From Dryocosmus kuriphilus (lineage: Eukaryota; Arthropoda; Insecta; Hymenoptera; Cynipidae): 64,000 bases of DNA. The position numbers were made by a program, and so were the translations under genes. Below, piece by piece: positions 34,801-43,900 of the stretch. The notes beneath the pieces were generated by a model. It made no database searches. It worked only from the letters and a program-made list of their open reading frames with translations, and was not told where the DNA came from. Numbering within the stretch: position 1 is the first letter of the stretch; each line of letters begins with the position of its first letter. The stretch spans positions 82,139,421-82,203,420 of the forward strand of contig CM076189.1 of assembly GCA_038277395.1 (NCBI GenBank), read 5' to 3'.

Positions 34801-35907
34801 AAGAGAGTTGAGACAGAAGCTGTCAGATATACAGACGTCCCTTCTTATTAGAAAGAAGGTAATACATGTCACAGGCATGGATGAATTGACAACTGTTGAT
34901 GAGATCTAAGAAAAAGAGTCCAAATTCATAGAAACAAGGGTGGAAGGGTTCGAGGTAAGAGCGCTTAGAACAGCTTGTGGGAGCAGAATGAATGTGACGC
35001 TAATAATGCGTGAATCGAGTGCAAACCGGGTGATGCAGAAGGAGAAGATAACAATCGGCTGGACAAACTGTTGAGTCATAGAAAGAGTAAAGAACAAGCG
35101 ATGCACCAAATGCTGGGAAAAGGAACATGAAAGGGCAGTGTGGACGGGACCTGACAGAGACAAACTCTGCCTAGAATGTAGAAAGGATGGACATAAGGGA
35201 GCAGAATGTCAGACTAAACCTTTCTGTATGCTCTGCCAACAAGAGGGCCACCAGAATGAACGTGCCGGAGGCCACACAAGAAAAGCCAGGAAAAATTCGG
35301 AGGTATCAGGCACATATACAAATTATGATAAGGAACCTTCAAATCAACACTAATATGATTCTACCAGCTTTGGACCTGGCAGTAATAAGCACCCACATCG
35401 AAGTAATGCTAGCGCTGTTTCCGATGTGTAGTGCGAGCCGAATGTGGGAGGTAGTTTTAGTCGGCAAGAATCCTAGAATATCTAGCCCTAAGCCGGATGT
35501 GTATGCAAGATTGCCCCTCGTCCTACATAATAAATGAAAAAAGAATGTGAATGTCAATATATTTGTCTCTAATCAGAGAATATTTTATACGCTTGCTTCA
35601 TCTGAGGAGGAGGATGGAGAGGATAAGTGGAGGGAGAAGGAGGAGGAGAAGGAGGATGATAAAGTGGAGTAGAAGGAGGAGGACAATTATGACCTAGTTA
35701 AATAAAATACTCAAAATGTTGGGTATTATTGGATATCTCACAAATGCTTAAGAAAAGCTTTGAATTATTTTTGTATACATGAGCAGAACAACTATTTTTA
35801 AATCCCCCTGCCTATCTACTTACGAACATTTTCGCATTCGGCCCTTATTGGTTCACCATTACTGTCCAGTGGAATATTCAGGTCAAATCGTCCAGATCCA
35901 TCCACAC
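31319..35907 (-). CDS. Unrecognised spliced gene, copy A (three 3' exons)
   Basis: Three minus-strand exons fit together: 35907-35824 (84 nt), 32785-32666 (120 nt) and 31800-31319 (482 nt, TAA stop). Each is bounded by AG acceptors and GTAAGT or GTAAGC donors. All three acceptors and both donors are in phase 1, so the frame is open throughout the joined 228 or so codons. Exon 3 has a proline/arginine-rich start (PRERSRPPPPR), then a hydrophilic region with FEFRRYIFP, QEYIVLSTTDGEIFASVENM and ITVNYDSLQHLYYSI at the C-terminus. No domain is recognised, and no membrane segment or signal peptide is seen in these exons. The 5' exons are not identified. A diverged copy of exon 3 is open in unit 2, supporting it as a real gene. 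The larger intron holds a plus-strand non-LTR fragment. Confidence 0.6.
31801..32665. other. Intron of copy A, with pyrimidine-rich tracts
   Basis: Intron sequence conserved in unit 2 (61340-61990). Bases 32220-32450 are strongly pyrimidine-rich on the plus strand; the overlapping plus-strand frames at 32127-32513 reflect composition only. Bases 31935-32010 contain a segment that recurs inverted at 35565-35640. Confidence 0.6.
32666..32785 (-). CDS. Copy A internal exon (120 nt)
   Basis: Minus-strand exon with acceptor CTTTTTTTAAAG and donor GTAAGC. It encodes NYTSMNYAGLQDFPRSDFKA and then LPHETLHAESDCGSRIYVA. Phase 1 at both ends. The homologous segment in unit 2 (63843-63961) is decayed. 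Confidence 0.55.
33070..35545 (+). mobile_element. Non-LTR retrotransposon fragment: ORF1 with CCHC knuckles and start of ORF2
   Basis: Plus-strand pieces of a gag-like ORF1 run from about 33600 to 35330. The clearest part has three zinc knuckles: CTKCWEKEHERA near 35102, then CLECRKDGHKGAEC and CMLCQQEGH at 35168-35255. ORF2 begins near 35320 with RNLQINTNM followed by an endonuclease-like N-terminus, and breaks off at about 35540. The RT half is absent, so this is a 5'-retaining, 3'-deleted fragment. It is full of stops. It sits in the intron between the 84-nt and 120-nt exons of copy A on the opposite strand. Confidence 0.7.
35546..35823. other. Intron end with purine-rich stretch
   Basis: Bases 35596-35690 are a purine-rich (GAG/GGA) stretch. 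Bases 35572-35600 (AGAGAATATTTTATACGCTT) match, inverted, 31975-32005 and 61530-61550. No gene is supported. Confidence 0.55.
35824..35907 (-). CDS. Copy A internal exon (84 nt)
   Basis: Minus-strand exon with acceptor TTTTTTACCAAACTAG and donor GTAAGT. It encodes VDGSGRFDLNIPLDSNGEP and IRAECENV. Phase 1 at both ends, so it can be included or skipped without changing frame. Confidence 0.55.
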
Positions 35908-36203
35908 CTAGTTTGGTAAAAAAGACGTTATTTATATTAAAGGTAACAGCAACGTTAAAGGATTATAAATTTTTGGTTGTAACCCTAATGTAAGGTAACA
36001 TATGAAATTCACGAATGGCTAGACTAAAGTCCAGGGTCGATCTAGACTGAACTCAACCCACAACCAGAAACACGTAATCTGGGACAAGTCAACGATCATT
36101 TTTATTCCAAAAGAGAAAAAAATCTGTGCGGCTGATTTGAGACAAACTCAATTTTTTTTTAGTAAAAAATCAACACATTTGTAATGAAATTGGTCAAACA
36201 CTG
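35908..36203. other. Non-coding DNA around the duplication junction
   Basis: No further exon of copy A could be identified. Sequence from 36161 aligns with base 1 onward. Confidence 0.5.
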
Positions 36204-36366
36204 AATTGTACTACGCTGCCTCGTCCTCAAGATCAACGTGTAGTTACGCCGTAACTGCTAGTTCTGCCACAGATATTTTAAATTCAAACTTGTTTTCGCG
36301 CCAGGCTCCAGATGTCGTCCCCTGTCTTACTATTCGTCCGTCTCCCTTCCCTGCCTTCCGCCATTA
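36204..36366 (+). repeat. DIRS left inverted terminal repeat
   Basis: Starts AATTGTACTACGCTGCCTCG. About 150 bases are near-identical in inverted orientation to 40742-40890. It probably carries the promoter for gag. Confidence 0.9.
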
Positions 36367-36430
36367 CGTTTTTTCTGTGTGTTCTGACCGCATCGAAGCG
36401 TAAGAAAAATAAGATTCTTTATAGAAGAAA

Positions 36431-37516
36431 ATGGGTTCGTCATCGAAGAAGAGTAGAAAACGAAAGAGGAAAAGCCGCAGTGCCGATTCGGACAAGATAC
36501 TCCGAAAAATTAAGAAGCTGAAGAGGAAAGTGAAGGAAAATCGGAAGCGGCGTAGACGCGAGTCGTCTTCTTCGTCAGAGTATTCTGACACCTCTCAAAG
36601 TTCCAGCGGAAGTGGCACTAGTGATACATCGCAAAGTTCAAGGTACGTCCGGAGCCACAGCGGTGAGCGTCACCCGCGAGGTGCGACCCCCAGATCACAA
36701 TCCCCGGTTGATCATGGCGCTGATCGTCACCCTCGTGGTGCGTCCCGTAAAAAAAATGGCGATGAGCGTCACCAACAAGGTGCGCCACGCAAGACTATAA
36801 CTGACGGTGAGCGTAGCCCAAGAGGTTCGTCACGTCAGCGAGAGGTTAACCAAGAGAACGACAACTCTAAATCCAGTGTTGGAAAAAATTGCGATAATGC
36901 AAATCCTTCGTCAAATAATGACGTCATCAGTGTCGATAAGGAAGATTCCGTTCTTGATCAATTAGGAGCGGATCCCTTCGCAAAAAAGACACTTAGTAAA
37001 CCGATTAACCAATCTGTGGCACAACTGTGGTCCAAAATAATGAAAGTGGGCCTTCAAAAAGAACAACGAAAGGATTTAGCTGACAAATATCCTCCTGCAG
37101 AAAACTGCACCATGATGTCTGCACCAAGCTTAAATCCTGAAATTAAAGTTGTCATAGGCGCAACTGGTATGAAAAAAGACCAATACCAATCCGCCACTCA
37201 AAATCAATTAGGGGCTGGACTGAGCGCTATAGCAAAAGCTCTCACACTTCTTTTGGAATATACTAAAACAAAAGAACCAAACGAGACACTAAATGAGGTT
37301 AAAACAAGCCTTGGGGATGCAGGGCAAATACTCACTGACTTGCACCACGGAATTTCCCTCACTAGAAGATCTCTCGTAACCTCTGGAAGAGATCCCATAA
37401 TTAAATCTGTAGCAGACGACATTGATGTCGATACATCCCTCTTTGGAGAAAAATTCTCTGAACGCTACAAAACGGCTAAAGAAGTGGAAAAAGTGGGAAA
37501 AGACATAATCAAGTAG
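36431..37516 (+). CDS. DIRS gag-like protein with RS-rich N-terminus (361 aa)
   Basis: Intact ORF starting at the first ATG downstream of the left terminal repeat. The first 50 residues are highly basic (KKSRKRKRKSRS, ENRKRRRRE). Next comes a Ser-rich region (ESSSSSEYSDTSQSSSGSG) and four imperfect copies of a GERHPRGA-type motif (about residues 77-135) in an arginine/serine context resembling nuclear speckle RS proteins. The C-terminal half (from about 175) is the part likely to assemble, with no zinc knuckle. Position as first ORF and lack of enzymatic motifs identify it as gag-like. It ends in TAG at 37514-37516. Confidence 0.85.
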   Translation: MGSSSKKSRKRKRKSRSADSDKILRKIKKLKRKVKENRKRRRRESSSSSEYSDTSQSSSGSGTSDTSQSSRYVRSHSGERHPRGATPRSQSPVDHGADRHPRGASRKKNGDERHQQGAPRKTITDGERSPRGSSRQREVNQENDNSKSSVGKNCDNANPSSNNDVISVDKEDSVLDQLGADPFAKKTLSKPINQSVAQLWSKIMKVGLQKEQRKDLADKYPPAENCTMMSAPSLNPEIKVVIGATGMKKDQYQSATQNQLGAGLSAIAKALTLLLEYTKTKEPNETLNEVKTSLGDAGQILTDLHHGISLTRRSLVTSGRDPIIKSVADDIDVDTSLFGEKFSERYKTAKEVEKVGKDIIK

Positions 37517-37554
37517 ACATCAAAAACGGATGCTAGGAGGTCTTCAGGATATAA

Positions 37555-39587
37555 TACAACAGCTTCAACATCCAGATCCAGCAATTTAAACCGGAAGGGC
37601 CCTCTCAAGAAGAACCCTTCGGGTCCCAAGAAGGGAGGGCCAACATCATATCGGAACCAAACTTCGAAGAAGTACTAGAGGTAAGCATAGTCGGTGGCAG
37701 GTTACAAAATTTCTCTCACGCCTGGGAAAAATTAACCTCAGACCAATCTATTTTGAGCAACGTCAGAGCTTATACTCTGCCATTTATCCAGATGCCATGT
37801 CAAGCATTTAAACCAAGCGGACAAAAAATGTCTGCAGAGGAGCACCTCAGAACCAAAAACGCAATTTTGCAACTGGAAAGCAAAGGTGCTCTATCTCGTT
37901 GTGAATCTTGTCTAGACGAATTTTATTCATCATATTTCCTAAGGCAAAAGCCTAACGGAGAAGACAGGTTCATTCTGAATTTAAAAGGGCTTAATAAATT
38001 CTTAAATCCTCCACACTTTAAAATGGAGGATATAAGAACAGCATTGAGACTAATGTCAGTTAACTGTCATCTTGCTTCTATTGATTTAACTAATGCATAT
38101 CTTTTAATTCCGATCTCCAAAGATCACAGAAAATTTCTTCGTTTTTCCTTTGACGGAATAAATTATGAATTCACATGCATGCCATTTGGACTGTGTACAG
38201 CCCCCTATACTTTTACAAAACTAATGAAGCCCGTTGCCCAAAAACTTAGAAAACAGGGAATAATCTTGGTAATTTACCTAGACGACATACTAATTATTTC
38301 TAACTCAGAAAATCAATGCCGATTAGACACTACACTGGCTATTGAATTCCTTGAATCTCTTGGATTCATAATCAATCTTCAAAAAAGTGACCTAATCCTT
38401 TCAAAAAGGTGTAAATTTCTCGGGTTTATACTAAATAGTGAGTCATTCTGCATTGAACTCCCTGACAAGAAAAGAAAGTCGATTGGTAATTTAGCAAGAC
38501 AGTTTCTAAACAGAGATAAGTGTAAAATAAGAGAATTAGCTCAGTTTATTGGGACACTGGTAGCAGCCTGCCCTGCAATAAACTACGGGTGGCTTTATAC
38601 GAAAAAGCTCGAACGAGCAAAGTACCTTGCCCTACAAGACTCGGACAACAATTTTAAAGCAAGCATGACCCTCTCACCTGAACTAAAGGAAGATCTGCAA
38701 TGGTGGATTTACAATATAGAAAAATCGAATAACCCAATTCGAAAACACACCTACTCGAAGGTGATATTTTCAGATGCTTCTCGTTTTCAGGATGGGGTAC
38801 ATTTTGGGAGGGCAGAAAAGCACATGGCTGGTGGGATGAGGAAGAACAAAAATCCCACATAAACCATTTAGAACTTAAAGCAGCCTTTTATGGCCTAAAG
38901 TGCTTTGCAAACAATTGCCACGACTGCGAAATCCTGTTAAGAATTGACAACACAACAGCGATTTCATACGTCAATAGGATGGGTGGAATTCAATACCCGA
39001 AAATGACTTTAATTAGCAAAGAGTTATGGCAATGGTGTGAAGAGAAAAAGATATGGGTCTTTGCATCATATTTAAAGTCAAAAGAAAACAAAGATGCTGA
39101 CGAATTGTCACGAATCTTACCTCGGGAAACAGAATGGGAACTAGCAGACTGGGCCTTCGAAAAAATTCTAACGAAATTTGGATGCTTTGACATAGACCTT
39201 TTTGCATCAAGGGTCAATGCAAAGTGCAAAAGGTACATTTCCTGGCATAAAGATCCAGACTCAGAAGATGTTGACGCGTTCACTGTAGATTGGTCTGGTT
39301 ATTATTTCTACGCGTTCCCACCCTTCTGCTTAGTTCTGAAAGTCTTGCAGAAAATTAAAATAGACAAAGCAGAAGGAGTTGTCATAGCCCCATTATGGCC
39401 ATCACAACCGTGGTATCCACTCTTCACTTCCCTAATGATAGGGAAACCAATAAAATTCCCCCCTGATAAGACTTTGTTACGTTGTCCTTTCAGGAAGGAG
39501 CATCCTCTATCCAAGACGCTTTCCCTGGTTGTCTCGAGATTATCCGGCAAGCTCACATTGCTAGAGGAGTACCAGAAGAAGCTATAG
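37555..39587 (+). pseudogene. DIRS RT/RNase H/methyltransferase-like ORF, one frameshift
   Basis: Open from about 37555 to 38862 and, after a one-base loss near 38785-38792 in TCTCGTTTTCAGG, in the next frame to 39587. RT boxes: FYSSYFLRQKPNG, FILNLKGLNKF, LASIDLTNAYLLIPI, CMPFGLCTAPYTFTKLM, and catalytic YLDD at 38275-38286. RNase H: IFSDAS, INHLELKAAF, LRIDNTTAISYVN, ENKDADELSR. The C-terminal region (GCFDIDLFASRVNAKCKRYI, FYAFPPF, IAPLWPSQPWYPLF) matches the methyltransferase-like domain typical of DIRS pol. No early ATG precedes the RT, so the start is uncertain. It overlaps the recombinase ORF by 106 bases. Confidence 0.9.
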
Positions 39588-40501
39588 AGGTCACACTTTC
39601 TTCAATTACAGAAGGCACCCTAAGACAATACAGCAAGGGACTGAAACTCTGGTGGGAATTTTGCAAAAGGAATAAAGTTTCAGCACTCAGTGGTTCGACT
39701 ACAGAAGCGCTGAAATTCTTTTCGGAATTGATGCCTCAAATTGGATCCTATAGCACGCTCAACGTATACAGATCAGCAATATCACTTCTCATGGGAAACG
39801 AATTGGGGAAAGACGCTAGGATATCAAGATTTTTCAAGGGGGTTGCAATGGTGAAACCACAAAAACCGAAATACACGACGACCTGGGACCCTGCACCAAT
39901 TCTTGATTATCTGGAAACTCTGTACCCCAACGAGGACATTACGTTGGAGCGTCTTACGAAAAAATTGGCAACTCTTCTGGCTCTGATAACGGCACAAAGA
40001 GTGCAAACGCTATCCAAAATTGAATTGCAGAATATAGTCACAACAAAGGAGCAAGTACAGATTTTCATATCTGAAAGAATAAAAACGTCTGGCTTGAATA
40101 GAAATCAGCCAGTACTAAACATTCCTTTTTTCAAAAACAAAAGAAAACTGTGTGCAGCATCAGCATTATCGATTTATATTAAAAGAACGTCTCAGATAAG
40201 AGGCAGTAATACTAAACTCTTTTTAACGTTCAAGAAGCCACACCACGAAGCGACAGTGCAGACATTAAGTCGCTGGATTAAGCAGACTCTCAAAGAAGGC
40301 GGTGTGGATACAAATGTATTCTCTTCACACAGCACTAGGCATGCTTCAACATCCTTAGCAGCACAAAGAGGAATTAACATTGATGTCATTCGCGAAGCAG
40401 CAGGGTGGAGTAAAACCTCGACTGTATTCGCAAGATTTTACAACAGGCCTATTGCTTCACAGGGAGATTTCGCATCGGCCATCATTAATTATAAAACTTA
40501 A
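39482..40501 (+). CDS. DIRS tyrosine recombinase (339 aa)
   Basis: Intact ORF. It is expected to integrate a circular DNA copy without leaving a target duplication. The N-terminal part (about 40-125) is the core-binding helical domain (LRQYSKGLKLWWEFCKRN). The catalytic set is Arg173 in ITAQRVQTLSKIE, His283 and Arg286 in SSHSTRHAS, Trp309 in AAGWSKTS and nucleophile Tyr320 in FARFYNRP, giving the complete R-H-x-x-R-W-Y signature. It starts in another frame inside the end of the pol ORF, the usual DIRS arrangement, so translation may need reinitiation or frameshifting. It ends just before the internal complementary region. Confidence 0.93.
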   Translation: MSFQEGASSIQDAFPGCLEIIRQAHIARGVPEEAIEVTLSSITEGTLRQYSKGLKLWWEFCKRNKVSALSGSTTEALKFFSELMPQIGSYSTLNVYRSAISLLMGNELGKDARISRFFKGVAMVKPQKPKYTTTWDPAPILDYLETLYPNEDITLERLTKKLATLLALITAQRVQTLSKIELQNIVTTKEQVQIFISERIKTSGLNRNQPVLNIPFFKNKRKLCAASALSIYIKRTSQIRGSNTKLFLTFKKPHHEATVQTLSRWIKQTLKEGGVDTNVFSSHSTRHASTSLAAQRGINIDVIREAAGWSKTSTVFARFYNRPIASQGDFASAIINYKT

Positions 40502-40567
40502 ATTTATAATTCACTTATGAATAAACTTCTGGGTTCTTTCGTGTAAATCGCGCTAGTCTTTAAACAT

Positions 40568-40679
40568 CTACACGTTGATCTTGAGGACGAGGCAGCGTAG
40601 TACAATTAGAAGATTGAACGAACTTACCTTAAGTGAAGTTCAATCATAATTGTGCAAGCTGCCTCGTCCGAATAGATCA
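40568..40679. repeat. DIRS internal complementary region
   Basis: Bases up to 40607 are the reverse complement of the left tip (ending GCAGCGTAGTACAATT). Bases from 40608 are the reverse complement of the right tip (AGAAGATTGAACGAACTTAC). The two tips are therefore joined here through a single AATT, the template expected to direct formation of the circular DIRS intermediate. Confidence 0.9.
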
Positions 40680-40741
40680 AACCCGCCCCCCCTAAAAATT
40701 CCCAATATCGCGATTTAAAAAAAACACCACAATTTAAACTA

Positions 40742-40943
40742 AAATGGCGGAAGGCAGGGAAGGGAGACGGACGAATAGTAAGACAGGGACGACATCTGGA
40801 GCCTGGCGCGAAAACAAGTTTGAATTTAAAATATCTGTGGCAGAACTAGCAGTTACGGCGTAACTACACGTTGATCTATTCGGACGAGGCAGCTTGCACA
40901 ATTATGATTGAACTTCACTTAAGGTAAGTTCGTTCAATCTTCT
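40742..40943 (-). repeat. DIRS right inverted terminal repeat plus unique tip
   Basis: Inverted match to the left repeat, extended by about 50 unique bases ending TAAGTTCGTTCAATCTTCT. This tip is copied in inverted form in the internal complementary region. Confidence 0.9.
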
Positions 40944-43900
40944 AATTTTATTGGCTCAAACCGTTCAGCTTAAGGTACAAGAGCGTACCCTAAGAGCATA
41001 ATATTTTACAAAAAAAGAAACCCTCATATCATTTTAAAACACTTAAAATTAGATAAAATTTCTTAGAGTACCTCAAATATTATAAGTCCCTGAAAACTCC
41101 TTAAAAGCCTTTACATCTCTTGAAATCCTTAAAATCTAATAAAATTACCTAAATGCTTTAAAAAAGTTAAAATAACTTAATCTCTTTAAATCTTTAAGAC
41201 TCTTGAAATCCTAAGAATCCCTAAGTGGCTTAGAACTCATAAATCGTTTAATCCCTAAAATTCTTTAAAATTCTTCGAAAAATTTAAGACATCTAAAGTC
41301 CTTTAATCACTTAAATCCGGTAAATTCCTTGTATCTCACAAGACCCTTAAAGGTTACTCAAATCCCTTAAATCCCTCAAAGTCACTTAAACACGTAAGAA
41401 TGCATAACCAGTAAAATCCGAAGAATTTCTAATCGCCATAGAACTATTAAAAAGCATAAAATCCTTTAACTTAAAATCCCTTACAATCTTCTAAAATCTT
41501 TCAAAACATTTAAAGCAGATAAAGTCAATTAAATATTTCAGTATGCTTAAAACCCTTAAGTGCCTTAAGCTCCCTTAGATATCTTTAAATACCACAAAAA
41601 CATTTAAAGGCCCTTAAAAACCTTCAAATCTCTTAAAATCCTTAAAATTCATTACAAACTTTAAAATACCTTAAACACCATTAAAATCACTTAAACCCTT
41701 AAGATTCCTTAAATACTTCAAGTCTCTTAACATTAGATAAAATCTTTAAAATCGCTTATAATTACTTGAGTCCGTTAAATCTTTTAAATCCTTTAAATCC
41801 CTTAAGACCCTTAGAAGTCCCTTAAATACCATAAAATTCCTCAAAAAACTTCAAATCCCTTAAAATCCTAAAACCCCATTAAAAACCACTAAAATCCCTT
41901 TAACAGCGTTAAAATTCTTCAAAATTTTCGGAATATGAAATATCATCCAATCTTTGAGGCTAATGCTTTGAGTTTGTTACAATTTTGAAATTGCGGATTA
42001 AAAAATTTCATTTTAGAGCGTCAAAAATTTAATAATACCTTTTTAATCATCTTTTTTGTGCCATATGGAAAATTTCAATGATCATCTTGAGCAATGAGCA
42101 ATTCAAAATGTAAGTTATTAAATAAACATGTTCGAGAACATATGCATGTACTATTTGTTATAAATAATTATTATATTAACCTTAACACTTACATTTAATG
42201 TGAGCGAAACACACAAATGTGATAAATATAATAACCGTAAAAATCTTCATATTTTCAAAAAGACACGTTAATAAAATAGCAAAAACTAATGTTTTTAGGA
42301 AAAAGACCGTCTTTTGTTAATTTTATCTAATAACGCTTTATTTATTCTTCAAAAAGTAATGTGAAACAATGAGTGTTGTTGCTCTTGGATTTCGAAATTT
42401 TTCGTATTTGCCAGATTTATTACACGCGACATTTAGAAAATCATAGTTATCAAAGATTTCAGTGTCTGTAAAAGATTGCATGACACATTCAGTAAAAGAA
42501 AAGCTAAAATTATATTCCTTATCTTTTCTATCTCTGCGATATGTCTAAAAATTCAACTAATAAAAAAGAACAATTTGATTAAAGCAACTTCTCTTAAATT
42601 CGCAAGTATTTGGGATTCAACTCAATTCCATAGATTTACTTAAATTAAGGGAAGGAGGAAGGCCTATAAGGCCGTTTTTCGGCCCGCCACAGTTTTTACC
42701 AAAAAATAAATTTAATTTTTTTATTCACACATATACAATAAATAATTGATTGCTCCACAAGCGTGGCCTCTTTGAATCTCTCCTTAGCCACGGTGAAAGT
42801 CAATTCAAGGTTAAGTTACAAAAAATCCATTCAGTAAATCATAGATTCAAAAAGTACCTAATAAGGTATTTGTCATTTATCTGTGATAAGCACAGGTTTT
42901 TGGGATCACTGAACTCGAAAAAAGGTCAGTTTTTCCGCTTAAGGTCACTTGAATGTAATTTCAATGTCAAATTGTGAAAATGTCAATTAAACCCTTTGTA
43001 AAGGTATTTGGTGTGGCAAAATTCAAATGTGAGGTCAGTTTGTCTGCATCCGGTCATTTGAAGGTCTTTTGAAGGTCAAAATATGAAAAAGTCAATTAAG
43101 TCCAGCAGCGCCTGATATAGGTTTTGTGGGATTTGAGTTATTATAGATATTTAAGTACCGTTCAACAGTACAATAGTGATCACTATGCAAACTACCAGGA
43201 TGATACACGCAGCTGATCTGAGAGTGACGCCGCAGAAGTTGAAGATGTAGAAGAGGTGTAATGCATTATTTACAGAGATCACATTTATACATATATGTGC
43301 ACACTATCCAGGTATCCTGCTCAATAACCTTAGATTGGTAATGAAATACACATACATAGTTGGCATTTCTTTGTTTGTCAAATATCTTTAAAATAATGTA
43401 AAATAAAAAAAAACAAAAAAAAAAAAAAAAAACAAAAAAACAAAAAACAAAGAAAAAAAACGTCGTTATTGCGGATCTCCACGCGGTGATGGTTGGGCAA
43501 CACCGACGTACTGAAATAATGCTTTATGGTAGTACGTCTGTGGCTAACACGGAGTGATACTTTGAAAATCCTGTCACACAAATCTGGACCGGGTCTTATC
43601 TGACGCAGACTGAAGGATTTTGAATTAAGACTTACCGACTCCAAAAATCTATATACGGGGCTGATTGATTTAATTCCCTAACTTCTTTTCCACTTGCCGT
43701 TGAAATGGCTTTATACATACAAATGGATTTCGAAATAAGACTCAGCGAAACCAACCCAAAAATCTATATAAAGAGCTATTGGATCTAATTGCATTTTTCA
43801 TAAGTTGACCTGGAAATGACCACTAAATGAACGGATGCAGACAAATTTACCTCGGGTTCGGATTGCGCGACCTCAACAACCTGTATAAAGGGTTTAATTG

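Larger units (their letters stand above)
1..36160. repeat. Tandem segmental duplication, unit 1
   Basis: Bases 1-140 match 36161-36206 joined to 40944-41060: the same AGTAAAAA start, then a GAAATTGGTYAAACACTGA stretch, CTCAAACCGTTCAG and AAAATTAGATAAAA. Collinearity continues at 1440-2200 (with 41930-42640), 9230-10060 (with 54150-55330), 16049-16190 (with 60534-60670), 31250-32530 (with 60800-61990) and 32560-32800 (with 63740-64000). The copies are clearly diverged, so the duplication is old relative to several insertions. The left limit lies at or before base 1, so the exact junction between the units (at or before 36160) is not defined by this window. Confidence 0.85.
36204..40943 (+). 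mobile_element. DIRS-type tyrosine-recombinase retrotransposon
   Basis: The 4740-base element has inverted terminal repeats (36204-36366 and 40742-40943), an internal complementary region (40568-40679) and three ORF regions: gag-like, RT/RNase H/methyltransferase-like, and tyrosine recombinase overlapping in another frame. This is the full DIRS layout. Comparison with bases 20-60 of unit 1, which lack the insert, defines the insertion point. The host site is AATT and the element can be placed as 36204-40943 or 36208-40947. No target duplication beyond this shared AATT is needed, as expected for tyrosine-recombinase integration. Confidence 0.95.

Noticed and set aside
35971..36100. Possible first exon with MIVDLSQITCFWLWVEFSL on the minus strand
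   Set aside because: No donor in the required phase and a stop after 26 codons. It could not be linked to the 84-nt exon.
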